From: Candidatus Thorarchaeota archaeon | GTDB taxonomy: Archaea; Asgardarchaeota; Thorarchaeia; Thorarchaeales; Thorarchaeaceae | Direction: 5' to 3' | Assembly (NCBI GenBank): GCA_030669595.1 | Contig: DAOVDG010000008.1 | Span: forward strand, 1 to 34,790 | Length of the DNA: 34,790 nt | Part shown: positions 1 through 8,591 of the stretch, one piece after another | Position numbering within the stretch: the first letter of the stretch is position 1 | How the letters are laid out: each line of letters opens with the position of its first letter | Program-made: the position numbers and the translations under genes | The notes under the pieces: generated by a model | Told to the model about the DNA's origin: nothing | The model's input: the letters and a program-made list of their open reading frames with translations, nothing else | The model's database searches: none

Positions 1-8
1 TGACCACC

Positions 9-716
9 ATGGACCTTGTCATGGCGGGGCTCACCGGCATCTTGTCATTAGCAGTTCTCGCAATAGCCTTCAAGATGTCATTGAAAGGTACACCCAAGTG
101 GCAAGCAAGAAAGCTAGTCCATGTTTCCCTAGGCACGTTCATCGCACTCACAGTACCTGCCTACTCGAACTTGAGTGGGCCAACGCTTGCCGGGGGTATT
201 TTTCTTACTATTCTCATCTACGCGTGGGCTCACAAGAGCGATTTGATCTCTGAATTGCTCATTTCAGGTAGCAGAGAAGGCGAGAGCGGACTCAACACAT
301 TCGCATCCGCCTTCATGGGAATGGTCGCGTTCATTTCAGTATTCATCTTGTTCAGGCCTGAACCATCGATATTCGTCGCATCCATACTGGCGGTATCATG
401 GGGGGACGCCGCAGGCGAGGCTGTAGGAAGGCCGCTGGGCGGTGAGTACGTCAAGAAAAAAATAAGGCAGAAATCAGTGGAGGGGAGTGTTGCAGTCGCG
501 GTGTTCACCAGTATTGCTGTCCTCACCGCTCTTGCATTGTATTCGAGTATTGGATGCCCGCTTTACATAATCCCACAGATATTATTGATTGGCGCAGTCG
601 TAGCGATTGTTGAGATATTGAGCATTGGCTGGATCGACAATTTCGCCATCCCATTTGCCACTGCCCTGTTGATGTGGATTCTATTATTCCCAGGGTTGGT
701 TATCTTCGGGACGTAG
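9..716 (+). CDS. Dolichol/phytol kinase-like membrane protein (CTP-dependent polyprenol kinase superfamily)
   Basis: This is a 235-residue, almost wholly hydrophobic protein with about six or seven membrane spans. It carries the signature positions of the SEC59/VTE5/DGK1 family: an RKxxH motif after the first span (Arg34, Lys35, His38), a WGDAAGEAVGRPLGG loop from Trp131, and a KSVEGS motif at 155-160. Family members phosphorylate dolichol, phytol or diacylglycerol with CTP at the membrane; in archaea a role in lipid-carrier or isoprenoid salvage is likely, but the substrate cannot be read here. The ATG at position 9 gives the usual single span before RKxxH. The frame stays open to the window edge, so an upstream start is possible. 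It converges on the SRPBCC gene. Confidence 0.82.
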   Translation: MDLVMAGLTGILSLAVLAIAFKMSLKGTPKWQARKLVHVSLGTFIALTVPAYSNLSGPTLAGGIFLTILIYAWAHKSDLISELLISGSREGESGLNTFASAFMGMVAFISVFILFRPEPSIFVASILAVSWGDAAGEAVGRPLGGEYVKKKIRQKSVEGSVAVAVFTSIAVLTALALYSSIGCPLYIIPQILLIGAVVAIVEILSIGWIDNFAIPFATALLMWILLFPGLVIFGT

Positions 717-729
717 GTGTGTCGCTGCT

Positions 730-1635
730 CTAGGTCCAATCTGCTAGCCTTGTTACGCCTGATTCTCCAAGCTCGCAGACTAGTTTGAGCTCAGCGAGCA
801 TACTTGACCACCCAATGCGATAGCCAATGACATCCTCGGGCTTTTCAAACCCATAGTGATGAAGGGTCACAACGGTACTATTATCAACGGGGTCAAATCG
901 AATGTTGACACGAGTTTCTTTCTCATCTAGGTACACCCAGGAGAACTCCAGCTCACGATCTTGCTCCACCTTGGTGAATACAACTGGCCCCTTGCCCTCG
1001 GCCCACCATGTGAAGATGCCAGCATAACGAAGGTCAACCTTTGGTTTGTCGGCCCTAATAAAATGACTAAGCTTTTCGGGGTTTGAGAAGGCATCAAAGG
1101 GCAACTGTGGAGGAGTGTTAATCCGCACACTAAGGCGCAAATCGGTAGGATCGTATCGAGTAGTGCTCAACGGTCTGTAATTGGAATAGTCGAATCTGAG
1201 AGCAGCCTCACCAAGCTCCAACACGGACTTCAGGTTTGCGAACATCACGTTCCAGTGCTCAGGAAGATAGAGATTTCTCGCCTCCCTTGGAACAGCACCA
1301 TGCTTTACTTCCAATATCGAGCCGCCATCAGCCTTCGTGAGTCGCAGAACGAAAAGGGTGTCAACCCCCATAATCCTCCAGCTACACAGAATGGCCCTTT
1401 TGTCTTTCAGCCTCTTTATCTCCCAGTAATCTGCCATCTCAGGAATCGTTGGAGCATTCCTGCCCATGAAGCGTATGGTGCCTCCAAGCTTGACGTCTGC
1501 TGTTATCTCATTGCCCAACCACTGAATCATCAGGAGTGGGTTTGTGAGTATTTCCCATACGTCTTCAACAGGTTTGTTGAGACGTACAGTCAAGCGAATG
1601 ACAGGAAGTACATCTTCCTTAGATTGCTCACCCAA
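730..1635 (-). CDS. Tandem SRPBCC (AHSA1-like/START-fold) protein
   Basis: The 301-residue protein contains two consecutive SRPBCC domains of the AHSA1 type. The first spans about residues 13-150, opening with VRLNKPVEDVWEILTNP, and the second about 165-301, opening with VRINTPPQLPFDAFSNPEKL. Each has the helix-grip pattern with a late Trp-containing strand. Single-domain relatives bind hydrophobic ligands or co-chaperone Hsp90; no specific ligand can be inferred. The start is TTG: the frame has a stop two codons upstream, an AGAGG Shine-Dalgarno-like motif lies just before the TTG, and the first domain begins only about 12 residues later, so no internal ATG is suitable. It stands alone between a convergent gene and a decayed kinase fragment. 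Confidence 0.8.
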   Translation of the reverse strand: MGEQSKEDVLPVIRLTVRLNKPVEDVWEILTNPLLMIQWLGNEITADVKLGGTIRFMGRNAPTIPEMADYWEIKRLKDKRAILCSWRIMGVDTLFVLRLTKADGGSILEVKHGAVPREARNLYLPEHWNVMFANLKSVLELGEAALRFDYSNYRPLSTTRYDPTDLRLSVRINTPPQLPFDAFSNPEKLSHFIRADKPKVDLRYAGIFTWWAEGKGPVVFTKVEQDRELEFSWVYLDEKETRVNIRFDPVDNSTVVTLHHYGFEKPEDVIGYRIGWSSMLAELKLVCELGESGVTRLADWT

Positions 1636-1727
1636 GGTCCTCTACCTCGTCCAATTGTAGAATGCAACATTAATCTGGCGACTCCACCATATTAATGATT
1701 TCGCATTGGGAATTTAAGTCAGGGCGT

Positions 1728-1934
1728 TACAACAGTCCCGGAATCGGCGATAGGCTGAAGCAGGCGATATTCACTAGGTAGGAGTCGGAAAGCACACGGG
1801 GATCACGCATAGGACTTACGCTTGTGAAGCTAATAGTCAATCAGTGCGGAGGACACATTCGCGTTGAAGACCGGATGGAAAACGACCCATCACAGGGGGC
1901 TCGCTTTGTCATGCTCCTGCGCAGGCCAGCATAG
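1728..1934 (+). pseudogene. Remnant of a histidine kinase C-terminal ATPase domain
   Basis: Reading the plus strand in one frame gives a decayed HATPase_c C-terminus. It begins with NSPGIGDRLKQAIF (compare the G1 box DNGPGIxxxxKxxIF), is broken by TAG at 1779-1781, and continues STRGSRIGLTLVKLIV (G2 box GxGxGLxLVKxIV) and QCGGHIRVEDR (YGGxIxVEDR). It then runs through SQGARFVMLL and ends at TAG 1932-1934. Nothing of the PAS, H-box or N-box portions can be recognised upstream. Its G2 box differs from that of the intact kinase at 2772-5033, so it is probably not a recent copy of that gene. It explains most of the gap between the SRPBCC and MaoC genes. Confidence 0.72.
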
Positions 1935-1978
1935 TTCGAATCAATGAGCACTATCGAGGAGTCAAATCATCAAACGTT

Positions 1979-2407
1979 TCACATGCGGTCCATTCTCATC
2001 AAGGTGACGACAGCTTCTCCGTCAAGAACCACCTTATCCTCTTGATTGATGCAGACTGTTTTCAGCGTGAGGAATTCCTTTTCATCATTTTTGTCTGTGA
2101 CTTCAACACGAGCAGTGATTGTATCACCAATTCGAACGGGTTGTCGAAACTTCATGCTCTGACTCATGTAGATGGTCCCAGGACCAGGAAGTTTCATCCC
2201 AACCACCGTGCTTACGTAGGTGGCAGTCAGTATTCCATGCGCGATTCGGCCCTTGAACATCGTTTTCTTCGCCCAGTCCTCATTAAAGTGAAGTGGATTA
2301 TAATCGCCACTCACTTGACCAAACATCTCAATGTCCTCAGATGTAACTGTGCGTACGTATTCTGCATGCTGCCCAATTCTGATGTTTTCGTACTTTGCTA
2401 TCTCCAT
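1979..2407 (-). CDS. MaoC-like (R)-hydratase / hot-dog fold dehydratase
   Basis: A 142-residue single hot-dog domain. It has the MaoC/PhaJ hydratase signature GDYNPLHFNE, with the Asp and His that hydrate trans-2-enoyl-CoA in the family, followed by GRIAHGILTATYVS. The closing strands contain PVRIGDTITARVEV. The likely reaction is reversible hydration of an enoyl-CoA, but no fatty-acid or PHA gene lies nearby, so the pathway is unknown. An ATG 24 bases upstream (2431) also opens the frame. The start at 2407 is preferred because AAGGAGG sits seven bases before it and the protein then begins MEIAKYENIRIGQ, the usual family N-terminus. Confidence 0.85.
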   Translation of the reverse strand: MEIAKYENIRIGQHAEYVRTVTSEDIEMFGQVSGDYNPLHFNEDWAKKTMFKGRIAHGILTATYVSTVVGMKLPGPGTIYMSQSMKFRQPVRIGDTITARVEVTDKNDEKEFLTLKTVCINQEDKVVLDGEAVVTLMRMDRM

Positions 2408-2771
2408 TCGATTTCCTCCTTGTCCATTCAACAGGATCCCACCTAATCATCATGGCGTTCCAAGCTTCCGATGCCATCGACGGTCAGCAAGACCGAATTG
2501 TCAATCCTGAAGTTTCGCGTCCATTCCAGACGCTTGACTTCGAAGAGTCAATGCGAGTTTCGAACCTGACCTTTCTGAGTTCCTTGCGCATGATAGAAAT
2601 GTTGCGGTCTTCGTGGGGCATTCCTGCAAGGTCACTGTGTATCCATGAGATAGATTCGCACAAAGACAATTCATATGGTCAAAACAAATATAGCTCGTTG
2701 GCCTAGTTTCAACAATCCTGTGCATATGGTCCACCGAGCCAGAGTATGACGGGACGAAGGTCGGGGTCCAC
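2408..2771. other. Intergenic region with possible TATA box for the PAS kinase
   Basis: This 364-base gap separates the divergent MaoC and histidine kinase genes. Short frames on both strands show no family signature and no ribosome binding site, so none is called. An AAATATAG stretch near 2685-2693 could be the TATA box of the kinase gene, which would leave a leader of roughly 60 bases. No hairpin or repeat was seen. Confidence 0.35.
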
Positions 2772-5033
2772 ATGAGTGACAAACCTCCTTTGAGAGAGAC
2801 GCCCACGGAAGGCATGGATACCAGCGATGATATTCTCCGTTATCGTGCGCTAGTGGACTCGATGAATGAAGGGTTCGCTGTGGTCGACAAAAAGAATGTC
2901 TTCACCTATGTGAACAAGCGATTCTCCGACATGCTCGGATACACTCTTGATGCAATGATGGGCTTTAAGCTGACCGATTTCCTTGATGCGAAGAATGCCA
3001 AGGTACTCAAGGCGAACGTGAAAAGGAGGAAGAAAGGTCTGGCATCTCAGTACGAGCTAGTGTGGACGTCCAAGACCGGTGAAGAGGTCCCTACGATTGT
3101 ATCAGGTGCTCCTCTAATCGATCACAAAGGCAAGCATAGGGGCTCGTTCGCGGTTGTCCTTGACATGACAGCGTTCAAGAAGGCTGAGAAAGCCCTTGCG
3201 CGTTCAGAAGCGAGGTACAAAACCCTAGTAGAGAATCCGCTTCAGGGTGTCACCGTGATACAGAACAGCCGGTACGTATACGTCAACCAAGCATTCGCTG
3301 ACATGGTGGGTTACTCAGTTGATGAAATCCTAGAGATGACAACCGAAGAAGGATGGGGACTTGTCCATCCCGATGATAAAAGCAGGCTTCTAGAATATGC
3401 AGCGGACCGAAGAGGAAAAAAACCGACCCACACACAATACGAGTACAGGTTCATCAAGAAAGATGGCTCTCTCCTATTTGTAGAGGCGTTCTCAAGCGTG
3501 ATAGAATATGATGGAGAGCGTGCACTTGAAGTTTTGATAATCGATAGGACGGAGAGAGAAAAGGCAGAAGTAAGACAACAAGAAACGGAGAATCTCTACA
3601 GAGTTCTGATAGAAACCTCCCCAGATGCGATTACGCTAACTGATTTAGAGGGCAACCTCATAATGGCCAACAAGCAGGCAATCAAGATGCATGGCTGCGA
3701 AACTGAAGAACAACTGCTAGGCAAGGCTGCCATCGAAATGATTGTTCCGGAGGATAGGGAGCTCGCCATGACCAACCTCCATAAGACATTGACCGAGGGG
3801 GCGATACGCGATGTTGAGTACACCATGATTCGCTATGACGGAACGGAATTCCCCGCAGCGATGAGCGCTTCTCTGCTACGAGGCTCCGATGGTCAACCAA
3901 AGGCGTTCATAGGCGTAATTCGGGACATCACTAAGAGAAAGTATGCTGATTCTCAGCTGAAGACCTCCACTGATGCGCTGGGCAGGTCAGAGCTGAAGTA
4001 TCGAACGCTGGCTGAGCAGTCCATGCAAGGTCTGACTATCCTCAATGACAACGGGTTTGCCTACGTAAACTCCGCATTCGCTGACCTGGTTGGTTACGAA
4101 ATCGAAGACCTCCTTGCAATGTCACTGAAGCAAGCGTGGGATCTCATCCACCCTGATGACGCCGACCTTCTGAAGGAGAGGATGTCTGGTGGAAAAGAAG
4201 ACAAGCTCCAGACATCCAGTTTCGAGATACAACTCTTGAGAAAGGACGGAGAAATACGCTGGGTAGAGAACTTCACTAACAGAGTAGAATACGAAGGAAC
4301 GCCTGCGATTCAGACTGTGTATGTAGATGTGACTCAAGCAAAGAAGGCGGAGAAAGACGTTCGAGCGGCACGGGATAGTGCTCGTCTATATCAAGATCTC
4401 ATGGGACATGACATAACCAACCAGCTGCAAGTCATCCTGAATAGCGCGACTCTGATGCGAAGCGCGACAGAAGACACGATTAAGGACTCATTCCTCGACA
4501 TCATCAATGAAGCTGTAAGCAGATGTGCAAGACTGATTGGTGAGGCACGGGCAACAGAACAACTCATGCTAGTTCCCATGGAGGAGAGGTCTCTGAACCT
4601 AGCTGCCGCTGGGTGCATAAGGGCCATCTCAAGTCGTGTGAAAGCAGACTTCGACACTTCATTCAGTGCTCAAGATGCAATGATCAACGCAGATGAGTAT
4701 CTTGAACTGCTGATTTCTAATTTATTGATGAACGCAGTAGAACACAATCCTAGAGAGGACAAACGGGTGTGGGTGAAACTGCAAAAACAAGAAGATGCAT
4801 TCATACTCTCGATTGCTGATAATGGCCCGGGGATAACAGATGCTTCGAAAGCCGGAATCTTTGATATGTCACGTAGATTTGGGGGTTTAAGTCTTCACCA
4901 ATCCAAGCAGATTATTGACAAGTACGGCGGCGAAATACTAATCGTCGATCGTGTAGCTGGGGACCATAGCAAAGGCGCCGAGTTCAGAATCCGGTTTCCG
5001 AGGCAAAGGAGAAAGTCCAACCAGAGCTCCTAG
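2772..5033 (+). CDS. Cytoplasmic histidine kinase with four PAS domains
   Basis: The 753-residue sensor kinase has no signal peptide or membrane span, so it should sense an intracellular cue. Four PAS domains lie at about 24-138, 146-268, 275-396 and 406-529. PAS2 and PAS4 resemble each other (ANxAFADMVGY-type core and a late HPDD motif), suggesting internal duplication. The phosphoacceptor is His546 in DLMGHDITNQLQ, the compact H-box common in archaeal kinases. The ATPase domain (about 630-750) has an N-box around SNLLMNAVEHNPR and a G1 box IADNGPGI, but a reduced G2 box (GGLSLHQSKQII, lacking the usual GxG). No response regulator gene lies in the window, so the kinase appears to be an orphan. 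It converges on the phosphatase gene 13 bases downstream. Confidence 0.9.
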   Translation: MSDKPPLRETPTEGMDTSDDILRYRALVDSMNEGFAVVDKKNVFTYVNKRFSDMLGYTLDAMMGFKLTDFLDAKNAKVLKANVKRRKKGLASQYELVWTSKTGEEVPTIVSGAPLIDHKGKHRGSFAVVLDMTAFKKAEKALARSEARYKTLVENPLQGVTVIQNSRYVYVNQAFADMVGYSVDEILEMTTEEGWGLVHPDDKSRLLEYAADRRGKKPTHTQYEYRFIKKDGSLLFVEAFSSVIEYDGERALEVLIIDRTEREKAEVRQQETENLYRVLIETSPDAITLTDLEGNLIMANKQAIKMHGCETEEQLLGKAAIEMIVPEDRELAMTNLHKTLTEGAIRDVEYTMIRYDGTEFPAAMSASLLRGSDGQPKAFIGVIRDITKRKYADSQLKTSTDALGRSELKYRTLAEQSMQGLTILNDNGFAYVNSAFADLVGYEIEDLLAMSLKQAWDLIHPDDADLLKERMSGGKEDKLQTSSFEIQLLRKDGEIRWVENFTNRVEYEGTPAIQTVYVDVTQAKKAEKDVRAARDSARLYQDLMGHDITNQLQVILNSATLMRSATEDTIKDSFLDIINEAVSRCARLIGEARATEQLMLVPMEERSLNLAAAGCIRAISSRVKADFDTSFSAQDAMINADEYLELLISNLLMNAVEHNPREDKRVWVKLQKQEDAFILSIADNGPGITDASKAGIFDMSRRFGGLSLHQSKQIIDKYGGEILIVDRVAGDHSKGAEFRIRFPRQRRKSNQSS

Positions 5034-5046
5034 AATAACCCAGCCA

Positions 5047-5682
5047 CTAACGAACCAGAAGATTCGAGCGTACTTGGTCTATCTGTTGCGAAGTCAGCCC
5101 CACCTCTTGCTGAAGGTATTCTGTGGCTCCGCCCATCCGTTGTATCTCAGCAAATAACTGTTTAATGTTTGTTGCTTTGGCCCCCGGCGAAAGCATGTAA
5201 TCTTGTACGATGGTGTCCTTGTTAAAGCCCATGACATCGAGAAGAAGAGCAGCAATCACGCCAGCCCTGTCACGTCCTGCAAAACAGTGGAAGAGAACGG
5301 GATAGCTCTCGCGAGCCTGTAAAATGCTGAATACCCGGGATATGCCCGTTCTGCATTCTTGGAAGATATGATGAAGTGGATTCATGTAGTCAGAATAGTC
5401 ATCATCGGGCCGCCTAACAGATGTGAACGAATCTAATGGCACGGACATGATTTCAAAACGCGAGAGCATGGCCTCGCTGTAGCAATGTTCACTCTTCTCT
5501 TCATCAGTGCGAAGGTCGATTATTGTTTTGACTCCATGAGCCTGCAGTATGCGAATCATCTCGGGCTCCTCTTGAAACAAAGGCAGAGCGGACCTGTAGA
5601 CAAGGCCCGGGCGAAGAGCAGGTCCCTTCACTTCCTCATAGTCAAGGGAGCGCATGTTGTATAGCAGGGAGTTATTGTTCAT
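5047..5682 (-). CDS. Tyrosine/dual-specificity protein phosphatase (Y_phosphatase3 type)
   Basis: A 211-residue protein with the cysteine-phosphatase signature HCFAGRDRAG: nucleophile Cys133 and phosphate-binding Arg139 in CX5R. The N-terminal LRPGLVYRSALP and the strand TIIDLRTDEEK are typical of the bacterial and fungal Y_phosphatase3 group, which dephosphorylates phosphotyrosine or phosphoinositides. A GTG at 5691 would add three residues. The ATG at 5682 is preferred because GAGGTGA lies just upstream at normal spacing. It sits 32 bases downstream of the DUF362 gene on the same strand, so the two are probably co-transcribed. The substrate is unknown. Confidence 0.85.
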   Translation of the reverse strand: MNNNSLLYNMRSLDYEEVKGPALRPGLVYRSALPLFQEEPEMIRILQAHGVKTIIDLRTDEEKSEHCYSEAMLSRFEIMSVPLDSFTSVRRPDDDYSDYMNPLHHIFQECRTGISRVFSILQARESYPVLFHCFAGRDRAGVIAALLLDVMGFNKDTIVQDYMLSPGAKATNIKQLFAEIQRMGGATEYLQQEVGLTSQQIDQVRSNLLVR

Positions 5683-5714
5683 TGTTCTCACCTCTTGGCG
5701 TGCCTGCAGGTTAA

Positions 5715-6575
5715 CTAACTGACAACTAGCTCAATTTCAGCATCACTCTTGGCTCCGATGCCAATCTCAACTGCATGAGCGATCTGAGGGAGTTCCCAGA
5801 CATTCCGGTCCAGTCGATTCTTAGCCCCGTAGCTCTGAAGAATCTTCACGCCCTCGACATCTATGGAAACCATATCTCCACTGGCGAGAATGAAACCAGA
5901 GCACTCCAACTGCCCACTCATGGGGCCACCTGTCACGAAGCACTTCCGGGCGTCCATGACTATTAGAGATGGCTGGAAGTACGAAGCTAGGTCAACTGCC
6001 TTCTGCTCAAGCCGTCGGGCGTGCATCCTAAGTCGATCCCTACGCCTTATCCAGCCTACAAAGAGTTTCATACTTGCAGTGAATCGCGCAAGCCGGTGTG
6101 TCTTGAGACATGGAGCCAGCACAAGCTTTCCAAGGTCAAGCAGTGGCTTCCCGATTGAGCCCGTCTTGAGGAACTTGCCACGGGGAAAGTCCACCTTCAC
6201 CCATTCATTCTCATCAAGGAATATCAGGTCTGCATCCAGGGCATCAGCTACTTCGTCAAGACCAATCTTTTTGGCTACTTCTCGCGTAGACACTCTCAGA
6301 GTTGAGCTGTCAATAATCCGAATCTTCTCGGCTCCGGCATCCAGAAGAAGCTCACCAAGAGCTTTGATGAACTCCGGATCACTTGATGCTGGATAAGGGT
6401 CAGCCGTGTTGAGATTCGGTTTGATGGTCACCGTATCACCTTCTTCGATGACTTTCTCAAAACCACCAATGAGTTCCACGGCTCGCTTGATATCACTCTT
6501 CAAGTCGCCACTAATGGAGGTCTTGCTCACTAGAAAGCGACCATCCTTGGTGTAGGGTTTCAACAATGGAAGCAT
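5715..6575 (-). CDS. DUF362 domain protein
   Basis: The 286-residue protein matches the DUF362 family in its overall layout: an early VTIKPNLN strand, AGAEKIRIIDSST, a central LVLAPCLKTHRLARFTASMK segment, and a late DARKCFVTGGPMSG followed by SIDVEGVKIL. The family has no firmly established reaction; some members carry ferredoxin domains, but this one has no CxxCxxC cluster. It starts at ATG 6575 with no clear Shine-Dalgarno, so it may have a very short leader. It is the first gene of a probable two-gene unit with the phosphatase. Confidence 0.8.
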   Translation of the reverse strand: MLPLLKPYTKDGRFLVSKTSISGDLKSDIKRAVELIGGFEKVIEEGDTVTIKPNLNTADPYPASSDPEFIKALGELLLDAGAEKIRIIDSSTLRVSTREVAKKIGLDEVADALDADLIFLDENEWVKVDFPRGKFLKTGSIGKPLLDLGKLVLAPCLKTHRLARFTASMKLFVGWIRRRDRLRMHARRLEQKAVDLASYFQPSLIVMDARKCFVTGGPMSGQLECSGFILASGDMVSIDVEGVKILQSYGAKNRLDRNVWELPQIAHAVEIGIGAKSDAEIELVVS

Positions 6576-6693
6576 TTAATCCCACTCAATACCATACATT
6601 GGCAGGTTAGCTATCATTAAGTTAGCTGATTGGGCACGAAAAAGCAGCCTATTGCTTATTCCGTTCTGGTAAATTCCCAAGACCCACTGAACA

Positions 6694-6861
6694 GTAATCA
6701 ACAGTGGAGTTTTTATACTCAAATGTGGATAAAAAGGGGTCGCCGCCAGTTAGACGGAGACTCTAAACGCCTGTGGAGAGGATGTAAGACTCTGCAAATC
6801 AAAGATTTGCGAAGCAGCCTCGATGAATCAGGAACCGAACACCATTAGGAGGATGTCCTAG
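6694..6861 (+). pseudogene. tnpB: Remnant of IS200/IS605-family TnpB C-terminus
   Basis: One plus-strand frame spells a decayed TnpB tail. A segment reading INSGVFILKCG (compare NAxxNILK of TnpB) is followed by stops at 6730 and 6751. An open stretch from 6754 to 6861 then reads TETLNACGEDVRLC and SMNQEPNTIRRMS before its stop. The NACGEDVR and MxQEPNTIR pattern is the characteristic end of many archaeal and bacterial TnpB proteins. The RuvC core and zinc ribbon upstream cannot be recognised, so only the 3' end survives. No tnpA, flanking copy or target duplication was seen. The surviving piece would overlap the omega-RNA region of an intact element. Confidence 0.68.
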
Positions 6862-6969
6862 TTGGGTAAGTTTCGGGTAACGGTGTGACAGATGCCATAT
6901 TGAGGGAACGATGTCTTAACCATCAAATAGTCTTCCATGTAGGTGTTCACGCAGACACAGACGGGACTG

Positions 6970-7575
6970 CTAATCTTTCTGTTTCCGCTTTGGAATCAAG
7001 AATCCTACACGGTCCCTGTACTCCAAGTAAGGCTGCCCATATCTGATTACTAGGTCCCTCTCCTCTGCAAGGCAGAACACGTAGAATATGGGAAACCAGA
7101 GAAACGAGTACAGTATTAGAAACGGCGAATTGAGAAAGAAGGAAATGGCCAACCAGATGAAAGCCTCTCCAATGGCTTGGGGATGTCGAAGGGTTTCATA
7201 GATTCCGCTGGCCAATGTATGTTCCTTCTTGGGTTCAAGGCTTTCTTTGCCAGCATCCCTCAAACCCCTGAACATCAGAGTCAGCGAGGGGATGAGAATG
7301 ACGAATCCCATGACTACGGAAACCCAGTATTTCCATGGAAGGAGCCGCGGAAAATCATTAGAGAGCGGATAGAAGTAATAGATCAGATAGTTCACAATCG
7401 TCATGACTTCGAAAACAGATGCGATGATTCGGTACTGCTTGCACTTGGAGTACGCAGATTCACCAATCTCCTTCTCAAGAGCGGCAGGTCCGACGCTCTT
7501 GATATAGAAATGCGCCATTAGTACCGCTGACATTACCAGCACAATGAAATTGATCCAATCAATCATCGATGCCAT
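6970..7575 (-). CDS. Isoprenylcysteine methyltransferase-like (ICMT/PEMT family) membrane protein
   Basis: The 201-residue protein has about five membrane spans and the ICMT/PEMT C-terminal signature: GIYETLRHPQAIGE (family GxYxxxRHPxYxG), then EERDLVIRYGQPYLEYRDRV (EExxLxxxfGxxYxxYxxxV). Relatives transfer methyl groups from SAM to prenylated cysteine or phospholipids at the membrane; the substrate is unassigned. The ATG at 7575 was kept, though a second Met three codons later is equally possible because neither has a strong Shine-Dalgarno. It lies 70 bases downstream of the EamA transporter on the same strand. The small GTPase in this window has no C-terminal CaaX box, so a direct link is not supported. 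Confidence 0.83.
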   Translation of the reverse strand: MASMIDWINFIVLVMSAVLMAHFYIKSVGPAALEKEIGESAYSKCKQYRIIASVFEVMTIVNYLIYYFYPLSNDFPRLLPWKYWVSVVMGFVILIPSLTLMFRGLRDAGKESLEPKKEHTLASGIYETLRHPQAIGEAFIWLAISFFLNSPFLILYSFLWFPIFYVFCLAEERDLVIRYGQPYLEYRDRVGFLIPKRKQKD

Positions 7576-7645
7576 CTCAGAAGGAATTGCTCAATCACCA
7601 TTGGGGATGATTAGCTATTAAGTGACATGGGAAATGAAGTGTTAG

Positions 7646-8548
7646 TCACACGCCCAAAACAACGAGAATGACTCCCGCAATTGTAACTACAACGCCAATC
7701 ATCGCAACTCTCGTGATACGTTCCTTCAAGAAGACCATCGATATAGGCAGCGCGAAAAGTGGAGATAGAGAACCAATAACCGAGGTGACGGCGGCACCCA
7801 CGAATTTCACCGTGGAAACGTAGAGAAGTGAACCCAAACCCATTCCAAACAGTCCTGCAACAGCTATTATCTTGACAGTCCGTTGGGGAGGCGTCGGCAT
7901 CCCGCGATGCTTAGCAATGAGGAACATCGGGATGAATGCGGCTGACCCGAATGCCACTCTAACGAAATTGCCGTCGATAGGATTAACATTTTCAACTCCC
8001 ACTTGGAGGAGGATGGTTGCAAATGCATAGAGTACTGCAACCAGGAGAGCCAATCCTACTCCAACTTTGTCGAGCTTGCGCTTGACTGCGTGGTCTTCAT
8101 CTTGCCCCTGTTCCTTTGAAATGAGGATAACTCCTATTACAGCCAGGAGGATGCCAGCAGATCTGGATAACAGGGGTTCTTCAAAACCAACTGCAATGGC
8201 TAGAACATAGGTAAGGATTGGGAATGACATCGCAATTGGAAATGCATAGGATACACCGATTCTCTCTTGCGCCGAGAGATAGAAAGTGTCGCCTAGCACG
8301 GCACCGAAAATCACCGATACGACAAGGTATGCCAGCGCCTCCTGAGGAATGTAGAACGGCTCAGAACGAATGGGCAGAACAACCAGCACGGTCATGAAAG
8401 CCAATGCAACCCACATCTTGACCGAGCCTATTGCGAGAGGCCGAATGGAGTCGCTCTGTGACCTGTAGACAACAACGGACACCGCATAGATGGCTGATGA
8501 CAGTAGACCGGTTGCTATTCCAATCATCATCTCGGGGGTGAGTTGCAT
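7646..8548 (-). CDS. EamA-type drug/metabolite transporter (DMT superfamily)
   Basis: A 300-residue protein with ten predicted membrane helices forming two EamA repeats (about 10-145 and 160-300), the normal size for the family. Typical features are the small-residue-rich helix GAVLGDTFYLSAQERIG in repeat 1 and the matching GMGLGSLLYVSTVKFVGAA in repeat 2, each followed by a SLSPLFALP-like helix. A short charged linker with KEQGQDEDH separates the halves. EamA carriers export or import amino acids, sugars or other metabolites; the cargo cannot be read. The start at ATG 8548 lacks a clear Shine-Dalgarno. It is divergent from the M3 peptidase gene with only 43 bases between starts. Confidence 0.88.
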   Translation of the reverse strand: MQLTPEMMIGIATGLLSSAIYAVSVVVYRSQSDSIRPLAIGSVKMWVALAFMTVLVVLPIRSEPFYIPQEALAYLVVSVIFGAVLGDTFYLSAQERIGVSYAFPIAMSFPILTYVLAIAVGFEEPLLSRSAGILLAVIGVILISKEQGQDEDHAVKRKLDKVGVGLALLVAVLYAFATILLQVGVENVNPIDGNFVRVAFGSAAFIPMFLIAKHRGMPTPPQRTVKIIAVAGLFGMGLGSLLYVSTVKFVGAAVTSVIGSLSPLFALPISMVFLKERITRVAMIGVVVTIAGVILVVLGV

Positions 8549-8591
8549 AGTAGAGATTCAGGCCGCTACTTGCACCTAAGATGTTATCGGA

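Noticed and set aside
1255-1695. 146-codon plus-strand frame
   Set aside because: It is antisense to the SRPBCC gene, which has clear domain signatures; no ribosome binding site or family match.
2395-2815. Overlapping frames of about 100 codons on both strands before the PAS kinase
   Set aside because: No family motif and no ribosome binding site; one overlaps the start of the kinase gene.
6630-6848. 72-codon plus-strand frame
   Set aside because: It overlaps the TnpB relic in another frame; the TnpB tail motifs lie in the neighbouring frame and explain the sequence better.
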